64,000 nucleotides of DNA from an uncultured Kordiimonas sp. (GCA_947500295.1 CANMRM010000004.1:249663-313662); one strand, 5' to 3'. Positions 19,526-28,959 are shown, counted from the first letter of the stretch. Translations and numbers: made by a program. Notes: a model not told the origin generated them from the sequence alone.

Positions 19526-20227
19526 ATGTGTGGACGATATCTTTTAACGGCACCAATTGACGCAATAGAGGATCTGTTCCCGTTGCCGGACGGTGACCCG
19601 CGGCCTGCTATCCCGGCACGATATAACGTGGCGCCACGCCAGCCTGTGCTTGTTGTCCGCCAGAGCGACAAGGGCGTGAACGAACTGGCAGCCGTTGAAT
19701 GGGGGCTGGTGCCTGAGTGGAAGAAAGAGATTGGTGACAAGCCGCTGATTAACGCGCGGCTCGAAACAGTGGAGGCCAAGCCCTCCTTTCGTTCGTCCGT
19801 CAAGCGCAAACGTTGCCTTGTGCCCTTCAGCGGCTGGTATGAATGGCGGACCGAGAATGGGCGAAAACAGCCTTATGTGATTGAGCCGGCAAATGGCGAG
19901 CTGATGGCGTTTGCAGGCATTTGGTCTGTCTGGCACGGGCCAGCCGGAGACCATTGGCTGGAGACCATGGCAATTGTCACGGACGCAACGACAGGCCCGA
20001 TGAAAAGCCTGCACCATCGCCGTCCGCTTGTGGTGCCCAAAACCCGCTACGGGGATTGGCTCCAGCCACACGACCCTCTGCCGCGAGGGTTTCTCAATGG
20101 ATTTGACTGGGTTCCGGAAACTGCCTTTCAGTGGCGGGCCGTCAGCGCCCGCGTTGGCAATGTCAGGTTTGATGATCCAGGTCTGCTGGCACCGCCCGAG
20201 AGCGAGCGCCAGCAATCATTGTTTTAA
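19526..20227 (+). CDS. SRAP-family abasic-site sensor (YedK/HMCES)
   Basis: SRAP proteins form a thiazolidine crosslink to abasic sites in single-stranded DNA through Cys2. The protein begins 'MCGRYLL', leaving that cysteine at the mature N-terminus. Other family motifs are present: 'ARYNVAPRQPVLVV', 'NARLETVEAKPSFR', 'CLVPFSGWYEWR' and 'MKSLHHRRPLVVP'. At 233 residues it is full length. Protective role at replication forks is known for the family. It is divergent from the Nudix gene and leads directly into the crotonase gene 14 bases downstream. Confidence 0.93.
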   Translation: MCGRYLLTAPIDAIEDLFPLPDGDPRPAIPARYNVAPRQPVLVVRQSDKGVNELAAVEWGLVPEWKKEIGDKPLINARLETVEAKPSFRSSVKRKRCLVPFSGWYEWRTENGRKQPYVIEPANGELMAFAGIWSVWHGPAGDHWLETMAIVTDATTGPMKSLHHRRPLVVPKTRYGDWLQPHDPLPRGFLNGFDWVPETAFQWRAVSARVGNVRFDDPGLLAPPESERQQSLF

Positions 20228-20241
20228 GCCAAGGAAACAGC

Positions 20242-21057
20242 ATGAGCGATATTTTCGACGCCCAATCCCACGTGTATGCCAGCATAGAGGGCGCTATCGG
20301 CCGGATCATATTGAACCGTCCGAACAAGAAAAATGCCATGTCGTACGACATGTGGTGCCGGGTCGCGGAGGCTGTGCGTGCACTGGATGCCACGCCAGAC
20401 GCGCGGGTGATTGTCCTGTGCTCATCAACTGAAGGTTCGTTTTCAGCGGGTGCAGACCTTGTGGAACTTGAAAAAATCGCCAAAGACCCAGAGCGCCGGG
20501 AAGCCAACAGACAGGCGATACGGCAAGCCCAGCGCTCGCTTGCGCGTGCGGCCAAGCCGACAATCGCACAAATCTCGGGCCCGTGCGTCGGTGGCGGCTG
20601 TGGACTGGCAATACATTGTGATTTTAGGTTTGCGGCAGAAGGCGCGAGGTTCGGCATCACGCCCGCGAAAATCGGGCTGGTTTACCCCCTTAATGACACC
20701 AAGCAACTGATGGATCTGGTTGGGGCCTCAAACGCAAAATCGATGCTGTTTACAGCGAGACTTGTCGATGCGACGGAGGCCCTGTCCATAGGCTTGATCG
20801 ATAGACGCCTTACGCCCGGCGACCTGGACGGAGAAGTTCGGGCTTTTGCGGATCATATGGCCTCCCTGTCGCAGTTTTCGCTCTATGGTATCAAAAGAAC
20901 CATGCAGCATATTCTTGATGGGCAGGTGGACGATGACGCGGGTTCAGAGGCCCTGTTTCTGGATGCACATGAAGGCGTCGATGCCATTGAAGGCGTGCAG
21001 GCGTTCCTTGAAAAACGCAAGCCTCAATTCAAATGGTCTCCCTCGTCTGAAGACTAG
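20242..21057 (+). CDS. Enoyl-CoA hydratase/isomerase (crotonase) family protein
   Basis: A 271-residue crotonase-fold protein. The oxyanion-hole segments 'GSFSAGADLVELEK' and 'GPCVGGGCGLAIHCDFRF' are intact. At the positions where classical hydratases carry two catalytic glutamates it reads 'FGITPAKIGLVYPLNDTKQL', without an obvious glutamate at either site, so it may act on a different acyl-CoA or be an isomerase, hydrolase or decarboxylase variant. GGAAAC precedes the ATG. It overlaps the convergent membrane protein gene through a shared CTAG containing both stop codons. Confidence 0.88.
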   Translation: MSDIFDAQSHVYASIEGAIGRIILNRPNKKNAMSYDMWCRVAEAVRALDATPDARVIVLCSSTEGSFSAGADLVELEKIAKDPERREANRQAIRQAQRSLARAAKPTIAQISGPCVGGGCGLAIHCDFRFAAEGARFGITPAKIGLVYPLNDTKQLMDLVGASNAKSMLFTARLVDATEALSIGLIDRRLTPGDLDGEVRAFADHMASLSQFSLYGIKRTMQHILDGQVDDDAGSEALFLDAHEGVDAIEGVQAFLEKRKPQFKWSPSSED

Positions 21058-21869
21058 GCTTGCCGGTCCACATGATAGGCTACGGGCAGGGCAGTCAGTG
21101 CCGATACGTGGACAGCGGACAGCAAAAAACCGAGCGTGCCGTTGACGATGAGGAATATGCGGTTGCTCTCGACGCCCATTCCTTCAAGGCCTGAGGCTAT
21201 GAAGGCGCTTGCAAAAAAATACACCAGAAACAGACTGGCGAGGCTTGCAGATGCTGAGCGTGCATTTGGCTGAACCATCTGCCACGCTGCGGCGAGCGAG
21301 GTTGGATGGTCAGCGGCTTCCCTGAGAAGTGCAAAATTTGCGACGGTAAATACGATCACAGCAAACCACACGAGAACAAAGCTACCGGCAAATATTATCA
21401 CCATGGCTAAAAAACCTACCGTGCTGGCCAGCATGCCAAGGATCGTCGCTCCCATGAAAATACCGGTGACAAAAAGAATATTGGCAAGTGTCAGGTGCCA
21501 GAAACTGCGCAGGCTCCGCTCGGCCAGCTTCAATGCGCCACCGCCAGCGGGCACAAATTCGCCGCCGAGGCTGGCGCGGGCCCAAAGCACCAGCGAAGCT
21601 GCATTCACGAGAGTGGACAGCAGCTGGCCCCAGACCAGTGTCGGCCAACCGCTGGTGATGAGGTCAACCGCCTGACTTGATGCGGTCTCCTCGTTTGCAG
21701 GCTCAAACACGGCGGCAATAGCGGTCATCAACTCGTAGGCCGGTGCAGACACAATGCTGACAACCAGACCCGTCAGGACCGCAAGCAGCATCAGCAGGTG
21801 TGAGCGTGCCTTCACAATTGCAAACGCGTGGATAAGCATTTCTGCTATTTTTGGCTGATATGTGCTCAC
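21054..21869 (-). CDS. Hypothetical multi-pass membrane protein
   Basis: A 271-residue protein with about six hydrophobic helices, including 'LLMLLAVLTGLVVSIVSA', 'ATILGMLASTVGFLAMVIIF' and 'GSFVLVWFAVIVFTVAN'. I do not recognise the family; overall layout resembles uncharacterised glycerophosphodiester-type or DUF membrane domains but without any diagnostic motif. It begins 'MSTYQPKIAEMLIHAF' with a short cytoplasmic amphipathic helix. It is divergent from the SDR gene. Confidence 0.6.
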   Translation of the reverse strand: MSTYQPKIAEMLIHAFAIVKARSHLLMLLAVLTGLVVSIVSAPAYELMTAIAAVFEPANEETASSQAVDLITSGWPTLVWGQLLSTLVNAASLVLWARASLGGEFVPAGGGALKLAERSLRSFWHLTLANILFVTGIFMGATILGMLASTVGFLAMVIIFAGSFVLVWFAVIVFTVANFALLREAADHPTSLAAAWQMVQPNARSASASLASLFLVYFFASAFIASGLEGMGVESNRIFLIVNGTLGFLLSAVHVSALTALPVAYHVDRQA

Positions 21870-21979
21870 TATGGGGTCCGGCCCTGAATGTTCTGGCGGC
21901 AGTCACTTTGAAGGCATGACATTTTGCCTTAAGTCATTAACTTATGATCCGTTCCGGCATCACACAAGGGGAGAGTGGC

Positions 21980-22777
21980 ATGTTTAGTGATCAGGTTGTT
22001 TGGCTTACCGGTGCGTCCTCCGGTATTGGGGAAGCACTGGCATATGAAATGATTGGAAAAAACGCGAAACTGATCCTGTCTTCGCGGCGAAAGCCTGAGC
22101 TTGAGCGGGTGCGGGAAGGATGCCTGCAACGAGGTGCGAACGCCGAAGATATCCTGATCCTGCCGCTCGATGTGACGGACGAAGCGGCCATGCCAGCTGT
22201 TGTCGACGAGGCATACCGACAGTGGGGCAGGATCGATATGCTCCTGAATAATGCTGGTATTTCACAGCGTTCGCTTTGTGTGGATACCGACATGGCAACA
22301 TATCGCACGCTTTTTGACGTTGATGTGTTTGGCCAGATTGCGCTGACCAAGCTGGTGCTGCCGATCATGATAGAGCAGGGCACGGGTCACCTGGCGGTGA
22401 CGGCATCGGTTGCTGGCAAGATCGGTGCGGCGAAACGAACCGGCTACTGTGCTGCCAAACACGCCATGATGGGCTTTTTTGATGCACTACGAACCGAAGT
22501 AACACGGCATGGTATTCATGTAACAACAATCACGCCCGGTTATATCCGCACGGCAATCTCGGAGAATGCCCTCAAAGGCGATGGTTCCGTGTTTGGAGAA
22601 ACGGACAAGAATATCGCGGGTGGCATGGATGTAAGCAAATGTGCGCAGGTGATTATGCGTGGCTTTGAAAAAGGCAAGTATGAAATCCCGGTTGGGGAAG
22701 GTATCGAGATGAAAGCCTTGCTCCTGAAGCGGTTTTTCCCCAACAAGCTTTTCAAAATGGCCGAGAAGATAGGCTGA
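21980..22777 (+). CDS. Short-chain dehydrogenase/reductase
   Basis: A classical SDR of about 265 residues. The NAD(P)-binding motif is 'LTGASSGIGEALAY', the structural motif is 'LNNAGIS', and the catalytic YxxxK reads 'GYCAAKHAMM' with the serine in 'VTASVAGKIG'. Arg residues after the second strand ('SSRRKPEL') suggest NADP(H) preference. The C-terminus is longer than in minimal SDRs ('MKALLLKRFFPNKLFKM'), as in DHRS7-like or retinol/steroid-type SDRs that associate with membranes. The ATG at 21980 follows GGGGAGAG. The substrate is unknown. Confidence 0.9.
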   Translation: MFSDQVVWLTGASSGIGEALAYEMIGKNAKLILSSRRKPELERVREGCLQRGANAEDILILPLDVTDEAAMPAVVDEAYRQWGRIDMLLNNAGISQRSLCVDTDMATYRTLFDVDVFGQIALTKLVLPIMIEQGTGHLAVTASVAGKIGAAKRTGYCAAKHAMMGFFDALRTEVTRHGIHVTTITPGYIRTAISENALKGDGSVFGETDKNIAGGMDVSKCAQVIMRGFEKGKYEIPVGEGIEMKALLLKRFFPNKLFKMAEKIG

Positions 22778-22785
22778 AAATGATC

Positions 22786-22825
22786 GAAAAAAAACAGGCC
22801 ACTATATCAACGAATAGTGGCCTGT
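22786..22825 (-). terminator. Terminator for the porin gene
   Basis: ACAGGCCACTAT and ATAGTGGCCTGT form a perfect 12-bp stem around an eight-base loop. On the minus strand the stem is followed by eight T residues, so it ends the porin transcript 15 bases after its stop. There is no T-run on the plus side, so it is a poorer terminator for the SDR gene, though the stem could protect that mRNA end. Confidence 0.9.
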
Positions 22826-22839
22826 GAATGGCTGAGTGC

Positions 22840-24039
22840 TCAGTAGTTCACCGTTAGTCGAACGTCAAAGCTCTGAACTGTGTTCCCGCGTACCTCATCA
22901 ATTGAAAACTCGCCAGCAACACTAAAAGCAGACGAAAGGTTCCGCCAAACGCCGATCCGGTAGGTGTTGATATCCGCCTCGGTTGCTCGTGCGAAATCGA
23001 AATATGCTGATGTGGTTTCGCTTGCGTGCCAAGTCGTTTCCGCGATGAGATAGGTCTCATCCTCCAGAGTTTGAGCCAGCGCACGATCAATATCGATATA
23101 TTCGAGTGACAGGTCAAAATGCTCATTTTGATAACCAAGACCAACGTCGAAAATTGGCTCTGCATGACCGGTGGCCGTGACATATCTTTTCTCGTAGCCG
23201 ATAGACCCGTAAAACCCTGAGTTAAACAGGTTTGACCCACGCACCTGCACAAAATAGTTGTCGCTTAAATCAGAGCCGATCCCCAATGCATCATCACCGT
23301 CCCGTTGGTCAAACAGCCCGGCCCTCAGCGACCATTGGTCATTGAATGTGTATGTGCCTATGATAGATGGGCCAAGCTGATTGGAGACTGCAAAAGCACC
23401 CGCAGCACCGTATTCAAGAGACCCTTGCAGAGACCTGTCCACGGGAAAGCCGTTGGGTTTGAGGCCAAACAAAAGGGGTTGCGCACCGGCGCTCAAGGTG
23501 AAATTGCTACCAGCAATCCTGTCCCAGACGACATAGGCGTCTGCCAAAACCACATCGCCGCGGAAACTGCCGCCTAGATCCGTTGTGTTGCCGGTGCCAA
23601 GTACCAGCACACCCGTGATATTGTCCTTATGAAATTTAGTTGCTAATGCTGCGCGTGAGACACCCAGGCTGTCATCACCCTGGGTGTTGCCATGCCGGTC
23701 ACCAATACTGTAATCAGCACGAATAAAGCCGCCGATTTCCACGGAATATCCTTTGCCCGTTTTCCATCCGGGCGTGTCCTGTGATTGGGGCACGGTCGCA
23801 TCTTGTTTTGGTGTCGTCGGTTTTCCATCGACTTCATCGATAAGTTTCAGGTCTTGTTGGTCCCGCAAGCCCCGCAAAGCATCCTGAAGCGATTTAATCT
23901 GCTTCTGTTGTTCCTGAATCAACTGCCACATGTCGCTTGCGCTTGGTGACTGTTGGTCGTTTTCATTGGCGAATGCGGTCGGACTGACCAAAAAGCTGCT
24001 CGCGACAAGACTGTGAATTATGAATTTCCTGCTAGTCAT
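22840..24039 (-). CDS. Outer-membrane porin (DcaP-like)
   Basis: A 399-residue outer-membrane beta-barrel protein. It has a signal peptide ('LVASSFLVSPTAFA'), a short coiled-coil segment near residues 38-60 ('MWQLIQEQQKQIKSLQDALR') as in DcaP/oligomeric trimeric porins, then alternating amphipathic strands ending in a C-terminal aromatic ('DVRLTVNY'). It probably passes small solutes. The ATG at 24039 is preceded by GGGAGG; the track's GTG at 24045 falls inside that ribosome-binding site. A strong terminator follows. The 279 bases upstream hold AT-rich promoter-like DNA with the palindrome AAACTAGTTT at 24101. Confidence 0.85.
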   Translation of the reverse strand: MTSRKFIIHSLVASSFLVSPTAFANENDQQSPSASDMWQLIQEQQKQIKSLQDALRGLRDQQDLKLIDEVDGKPTTPKQDATVPQSQDTPGWKTGKGYSVEIGGFIRADYSIGDRHGNTQGDDSLGVSRAALATKFHKDNITGVLVLGTGNTTDLGGSFRGDVVLADAYVVWDRIAGSNFTLSAGAQPLLFGLKPNGFPVDRSLQGSLEYGAAGAFAVSNQLGPSIIGTYTFNDQWSLRAGLFDQRDGDDALGIGSDLSDNYFVQVRGSNLFNSGFYGSIGYEKRYVTATGHAEPIFDVGLGYQNEHFDLSLEYIDIDRALAQTLEDETYLIAETTWHASETTSAYFDFARATEADINTYRIGVWRNLSSAFSVAGEFSIDEVRGNTVQSFDVRLTVNY

Positions 24040-24318
24040 TTCCACCTCCCTAGAATTTCAAACTCTCACATGTTTGAAAGGAGACCCCCATGAGGTGAGA
24101 AAACTAGTTTCCTAGTATAAACAATAGGTTAAAGAGATTTGGCGAGCATTTTGAAATGCACGCACTGGTACAAGTCTATGGTTAATCAAGTATGAAGCTA
24201 TGTTTTGGGAGGCGCTGTTTATATGAGTATTGGAACTTCGCGAATAACGGCAAAGTTGTATTTAAAGTCATCAAAATAACTGCAAAACTATCGATTAATT
24301 CGTGATTTTTGCAGAGAA

Positions 24319-25038
24319 TTAGAGGATTCTTGGGTCTTCGCCACCAGGTGTCCGTTGAAGCTGACTCCAGCGTTCCTCGATCCCACGACTGTAATCTGAG
24401 GCAGAACCTGGTTGTAGCCGGTGCCGGGATTTCCTCCGGTCTGGCAGAAAGCGTTCCCACCAGTGCAGGCTCAGATCAGGGCGGTTTGCGGGCTCAATGA
24501 TTTCGAAATCCACGTTTGGCAATCCTGCACCCAAATCCAGAAATTCTACATCCATCACATGGTCATGGGCCGGTACAAGCCGGTCATTGGTACTGCTGTA
24601 GCAGGGTTTGCGGCGATATACGGAACAGCCCACGATATAGTTGGCATCGCCGCCCTGATCTGTCATTGGCAGATATAGTGAGTGTACGCAGCGGCGCTTG
24701 CCGCTTTTGGTCGTGATGTTTTCGGTGATGACCGCAGCGCAAGGCTGGTCCAGCACGGCGGCGTATAGCTTGGCGCTGTTTTCGCGCATGCTGGGCGCGG
24801 TCAGGTCGAAGGAATTCATGCCGATGAACGGGGAACGCCAGCTATCATTGCTGGCAGTACCAATCATGGTGACGTGAACCTGGTAGCGCTGGTGCCTTTT
24901 CAAAAGACTGAGGCGGGGCATCATTTCATGGAGGTCAGTTGGCAACAGGTTTTGCCGCGTCGGAAGCAGTGCACTCCCATCGCGTGGTAAAGACTTCCAG
25001 TAATCAAACAACTGTTCCAACACACCGGACAGGGGCAT
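24319..25038 (-). CDS. PAS_5-type sensory domain protein
   Basis: A 239-residue cytoplasmic protein. The start 'VLEQLFDYWKSLPRDGSALLPTRQNLLP' and the following 'MMPRLSLLKRHQRYQVHVTM' fit the PAS_5 family of alphaproteobacteria, which typically begin with a YW..L....LP.R pattern. No output domain (kinase, GGDEF, HTH) is attached, so it may act as a stand-alone sensor. An alternative, later part from residue 165 ('SSTNDRLVPAHDHVMDVEFL') is of unknown type. It stands alone between the SnoaL-like gene and the porin. Confidence 0.65.
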   Translation of the reverse strand: MPLSGVLEQLFDYWKSLPRDGSALLPTRQNLLPTDLHEMMPRLSLLKRHQRYQVHVTMIGTASNDSWRSPFIGMNSFDLTAPSMRENSAKLYAAVLDQPCAAVITENITTKSGKRRCVHSLYLPMTDQGGDANYIVGCSVYRRKPCYSSTNDRLVPAHDHVMDVEFLDLGAGLPNVDFEIIEPANRPDLSLHWWERFLPDRRKSRHRLQPGSASDYSRGIEERWSQLQRTPGGEDPRIL

Positions 25039-25127
25039 GGCAGCCTCCTCTCAGCACCAACAGTCATATGTGACCCAGCGCCAAGCATGCGGGTGCAGAG
25101 GAGCAATTTCAAGACAAGGGGACTGAC

Positions 25128-25607
25128 CTAATTCTGGCCCGGTTTTTGACGCGCTTCAAACGTTTGAATCTGCTGTGTGATTCCCTCGGCCAAGTCATTG
25201 GGAATGGGAAAGACCAGGTGGTACTGTGCAATTTTCCAGCCGGCGTTTGTGCGAATCAGTACACCGGTACCCCGGCTGGTGCCATATTTTGCGTTTACCA
25301 GCAATTCGTCAAACCAGGCGTGATCACCGTCCGGCGTAAGATCAATATTGCGTTCCGTCATGCGGTAGGTCCAGCCACTGGTAGGTGCGGCATAGGCCTG
25401 GAAGGTTGGTTTGTCCCAGCGTTCCGAGGCGTCGGTGCCCAGAAAAATTGCATCGTCGGTATACAGTGAAAAATAACGCGCCCAATCTGCGGCCGCGGCG
25501 GCAGAGTGCAAATCATCAAGAACGGCGGAGATATCGGATTTATCGTCTGCCTTGACGTTTCCGACTACAAAAAACATCACAAAAACAAGTGTATATATTG
25601 ATTTCAT
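25128..25607 (-). CDS. Exported SnoaL/NTF2-like protein
   Basis: A 159-residue protein with a signal peptide ('IYTLVFVMFFVVGNVKA') and an NTF2-like cone fold: an N-terminal helix pair ('DISAVLDDLHSAAAAADWARYFSLYTDDAIFLG') and strands ending 'GVLIRTNAGWKIAQYHLVF'. This family (SnoaL_3, DUF4440-like) holds cyclases, isomerases and binding proteins; no function can be assigned. The ATG at 25607 follows AAGGAGAG. It lies 26 bases after the stop of the symporter gene on the same strand, so the two may be co-transcribed. Confidence 0.78.
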   Translation of the reverse strand: MKSIYTLVFVMFFVVGNVKADDKSDISAVLDDLHSAAAAADWARYFSLYTDDAIFLGTDASERWDKPTFQAYAAPTSGWTYRMTERNIDLTPDGDHAWFDELLVNAKYGTSRGTGVLIRTNAGWKIAQYHLVFPIPNDLAEGITQQIQTFEARQKPGQN

Positions 25608-25633
25608 GAGACTCTCCTTTAGGCGCATTTCCT

Positions 25634-27133
25634 TTAGCGGGTTTCGACGATTTCGCCGGACTTGATGCGTGCGAGATAGCTTTGCAAATCGCGCTTGAGC
25701 TCCGGCGCGAGGAAGTAAATCCCGATAATGTTCGGTATGGCCATCAGGAAGAACATACCATCCATAAGGTCATACACGACCTGCGGGCTCCAAACAGCGC
25801 CGGGGATCAGTAGCACACAGTAGGTGACCTTGAAGATGGTCATGGACCGGTCGCTGCCTCCCCAAATGAATTCCCAGACCTTACTGGAATAGTATCCCCA
25901 GCTGATGATGGTGGAAAATCCGAACAGGAAGGCGGCTATCGCCAGGACAATCGGGAACCAGCTGATAACGCTGCCAAAGGCGGCTGATGTCATGGAGATG
26001 CCCTGGACTTCCTGACCGACCATATAGTTGCCAGTGATGACAATCACGAGCGCCGTCATGGTGGAGACAACGACGGTGTCGATAAAAGGCTCCATCAGGG
26101 CAACCATGCCTTCAGAGACGGGCTCCCGTGTCTTGGCGGCGGCGTGCGCCATCGAGGCGGAACCCAGTCCGGCTTCGGTGGAATAAACAGCCCGCTTCAT
26201 TCCGATGATGATAACACCGGCTATCCCGCCCGCGATGCCTTCGGGGTTAAATGCCCCTTCAAAAATGGTGACAAAAGCCGCCGGTACTTCGGTGATATGA
26301 CCAAGGATGATCACCAGGGCACCCGCGATATAAACTGTGGCCATCAGGGGCACAAGCTTGGCAGTGACGCCGCCGATTGACCGGATGCCGCCGATGATAA
26401 CAACCGCGGTGAGGATCGCGAGCAGAACGCCGTATATCCAGCTGCTGGCTTCGCTTTCGAAGCCGGTAACAAAACTGATCGCTTCAAACGACTGGTTGAC
26501 CTGCGCCACTTGCAGGATACTGGGAAACGCCAGAATGGCGTATGTCCAGGCCAGGGCTTTGCCGAATTTGGACCAGCCGCGCGCGCTCAGGCCTTTTTCG
26601 AGGAAATACATGGGTCCGCCAGCGACCGTTCCATCCTCGCGAACTTCCCTGTATTTTACAGCCAGCGTGCATTCCGCGAACTTCAGGCTCATGGCACACA
26701 GACCAATGATAATCATCCAGAAGGTTGCGCCCGGACCACCGATTGAGATCGCAACGGCAACGCCGGCGATGTTACCAAGACCTACAGTGCCCGAAAGCGC
26801 GGTGGACAAGGCCTGGAACTGTGTGACTTCGCCGGGCGCGTTCACGTCTTCATAGTGGCCGCGTACAATTTTTGAAGCTTGCCGGAAACCACGCAGGTTA
26901 ATGAACGCGAAATAGATGGTGAGGAAGAACATCGGCGCGCCCATCCAGACCACGATCCACGGCATGTTTGCACCAAAAAGCGTGACTTCACTGAAAACGA
27001 AATTGCTAAAAGCGGTAATGACGTCGCTGGTTATGCGGACAAAGGCTGACCCTTCGCCGTCTTGCGCCGATGCGGCGGCGCTGACGCTCAGCAGGGCTAA
27101 AAAGCCCAGTAATAAACGATTGATGGTAAACAC
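25634..27133 (-). CDS. Sodium:alanine/glycine symporter (AgcS/AlsT family)
   Basis: A 499-residue inner-membrane transporter that couples Na+ to uptake of alanine, glycine or a related amino acid. The family signature is seen in 'PGEVTQFQALSTALSGTVGL' plus 'GNIAGVAVAI', and the region 'GGPMYFLEKGL' and 'YSTEAGLGSASMAHAAAKT' match AgcS proteins. It carries an unusual N-terminal signal-like segment ('LLLGFLALLSVSAAASAQDG') ahead of the first membrane helix, common in marine members. It is preceded by a 135-base gap with no gene. Confidence 0.93.
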   Translation of the reverse strand: MFTINRLLLGFLALLSVSAAASAQDGEGSAFVRITSDVITAFSNFVFSEVTLFGANMPWIVVWMGAPMFFLTIYFAFINLRGFRQASKIVRGHYEDVNAPGEVTQFQALSTALSGTVGLGNIAGVAVAISIGGPGATFWMIIIGLCAMSLKFAECTLAVKYREVREDGTVAGGPMYFLEKGLSARGWSKFGKALAWTYAILAFPSILQVAQVNQSFEAISFVTGFESEASSWIYGVLLAILTAVVIIGGIRSIGGVTAKLVPLMATVYIAGALVIILGHITEVPAAFVTIFEGAFNPEGIAGGIAGVIIIGMKRAVYSTEAGLGSASMAHAAAKTREPVSEGMVALMEPFIDTVVVSTMTALVIVITGNYMVGQEVQGISMTSAAFGSVISWFPIVLAIAAFLFGFSTIISWGYYSSKVWEFIWGGSDRSMTIFKVTYCVLLIPGAVWSPQVVYDLMDGMFFLMAIPNIIGIYFLAPELKRDLQSYLARIKSGEIVETR

Positions 27134-27268
27134 GTTTTTCCCCTGAGCAGTGAGGAGAACCTGCGACTGCCCTTCTTCTAAACTCTCCGCGCTTACCCTA
27201 GAAGACGGTCCGCGCGGAGGGAAGCAGAAAGTGGAAGCTACGCCATCATTCCCAAGTTGGCGGCTTTG

Positions 27269-28351
27269 CTAGCGCAAATTATAACTGAACTTGTACTTTA
27301 CGCCTTCGGTGTCGACTGCTTCGCCATTTTCGTATCGGGGCGCGTACCTGAATTTTGCGACGGCATCCAGAGATGCTTGAGCGAAGGCGTCATGCCCGTT
27401 TAGTTCTATTACGGTCGGCGATTGGACAAATCCATCTTTGTCGACAGTAATTTCAACGATTGCGTACCCTTCTTTGCCGGATCGTTGGGCGCTTACGGGA
27501 TAAATGGGTCTTACCTGATATACAGGATCAAAGTCCTGGTCGGGCTTTAGCGGCGCCTTTGCACCTATGGCCCTGCAGTGTTTGGTGGCTTCGTCCCTCA
27601 ATCCCATTTTTTCATATGCTTCGATAAGAAAAGCGTGGTTGGTCATGGTGTTTGAACTATTGGGAGCGAGCTCTTCATAAATGCTGAGGCTGGCGAGAAG
27701 GTGCTTTGTTGCCTTCTTGTGCCGTTGCCGCGCCATTTGATACTGCCCAATGTAAAACTCTGTCTCTGCAAGATACGGGGCTGCACGTCCGGCGTCTGCT
27801 TTTTCGAGAGCATCTCTGGCTTTGTTAAGCAGGCGAAGGGCTTCTTTAGACTGTGCTTCATGGAGAGCAATTTTCCCCATTTCCACGCGGATAATACCCA
27901 GCATCAGGTTACTGTCCGGAAAATGTGTTTCTGCAAGCTTCAGCACCCTGCGGTATATTTTCCTGGCTTTACCCAATGTACCCAGGTCAGCGCTGTTTGC
28001 TGCCAGGTCCATAAGTGGGTCAATCAACTCTGCAGCGTCTTCACCATGGAGTGCTTCATGGCGATCAACTGCTTTTTGCAGGATTTTTCGAGCTTCCTCT
28101 TTGTCTTTTATCAAGCGACCATAGTTCAGAAGTAACGCTGCTGTATTTTTGTGATCCGGGCCAAACACCAATTCGCCGTACTCATAGGCTACTTTGGCAT
28201 GGTCCAGAGCCTGCCAGGGGTTTCCGGCGGCTACAGCAGCCTGATAGGCTTTGTACGCATCGCGGAACGCTTTTTGGTCCGATTTTTCATCTGCAAAAAC
28301 GGCACTGCTTGCCAGTGAAACAGCCATCGCCACATAAAGAAATCGTTTCAT
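27269..28351 (-). CDS. TPR protein with C-terminal TonB domain
   Basis: A protein of about 360 residues combining a signal peptide ('LYVAMAVSLASSAVFA'), a middle of helical TPR-like repeats (about 40-260) and a C-terminal TonB domain ('YPVSAQRSGKEGYAIVEITV' followed by 'AVAKFRYAPRYENGEAV'). TonB C-terminal domains bind the TonB box of outer-membrane receptors. Ordinary TonB has an uncleaved N-terminal anchor and a proline-rich spacer; here the N-terminus looks cleavable and the spacer is replaced by TPR-like helices. So it may be periplasmic rather than an energy transducer. The ATG at 28351 is favoured over 28363. Confidence 0.8.
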   Translation of the reverse strand: MKRFLYVAMAVSLASSAVFADEKSDQKAFRDAYKAYQAAVAAGNPWQALDHAKVAYEYGELVFGPDHKNTAALLLNYGRLIKDKEEARKILQKAVDRHEALHGEDAAELIDPLMDLAANSADLGTLGKARKIYRRVLKLAETHFPDSNLMLGIIRVEMGKIALHEAQSKEALRLLNKARDALEKADAGRAAPYLAETEFYIGQYQMARQRHKKATKHLLASLSIYEELAPNSSNTMTNHAFLIEAYEKMGLRDEATKHCRAIGAKAPLKPDQDFDPVYQVRPIYPVSAQRSGKEGYAIVEITVDKDGFVQSPTVIELNGHDAFAQASLDAVAKFRYAPRYENGEAVDTEGVKYKFSYNLR

Positions 28352-28434
28352 GATCGCCCCCATGATGAATCAATGAACCCCATAAGGGGAGGCTATCCAA
28401 TGCATTAATTGTCATCAAGACAAATATGCTAGTG

Positions 28435-28959
28435 TCAGGTTTCCCCGAAGCGTGGCATCAGTTCGACAAAGTTGCAGGGCCTGAAACGGTTGTCGAGCTG
28501 GGTGACAAGGATTTTGTCCCAACCGTCCTTTACGGCACCGGTTGAACCGGGCAGGGCAAACATAAGGGTGGTACCTGATATGCCGCCTGTCGCGCGGCTC
28601 TGGATCGTGCTTGTGCCAATGAGGTCATAGGAAAGCATGCGGAACAACTCGCCAAATCCGGGAATGGCTTTGGTATACAAGGCTTCAAAACACTCCGGGG
28701 TCACGTCGCGACCCGTTATGCCGGTGCCCCCGGTTGAAATGATCACCTGAATTTCATTGTCTGCGATCCAGGCTTTCAGTTGCTCTGTGATGGACGGCTT
28801 GTCATCTTTGACAATCGTGCGTGCCTCAATGATGTGCCCAGCTGCTTCGGCGCGGGCGGCCAGAGTATCGCCAGAACGGTCATCCGCCGTGGTTCGGGTG
28901 TCCGAAATCGTCATTATCCCTAGTTTTACAGGGATAAAGTCGCGGTTTTCATCAATCAT
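28435..28959 (-). CDS. moaB: Molybdenum cofactor biosynthesis protein B
   Basis: A 174-residue MoaB/MogA-fold protein. The family motifs '[19 protein letters not shown]' and '[18 protein letters not shown]' and '[19 protein letters not shown]' are all present. MoaB-type proteins adenylylate or bind molybdopterin during molybdenum cofactor synthesis; some are not essential. Its start overlaps the end of the lytic transglycosylase gene by eight bases, so it is the last gene of a three-gene operon (uracil-DNA glycosylase, transglycosylase, moaB) of mixed function. Confidence 0.95.
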   Translation of the reverse strand: MIDENRDFIPVKLGIMTISDTRTTADDRSGDTLAARAEAAGHIIEARTIVKDDKPSITEQLKAWIADNEIQVIISTGGTGITGRDVTPECFEALYTKAIPGFGELFRMLSYDLIGTSTIQSRATGGISGTTLMFALPGSTGAVKDGWDKILVTQLDNRFRPCNFVELMPRFGET

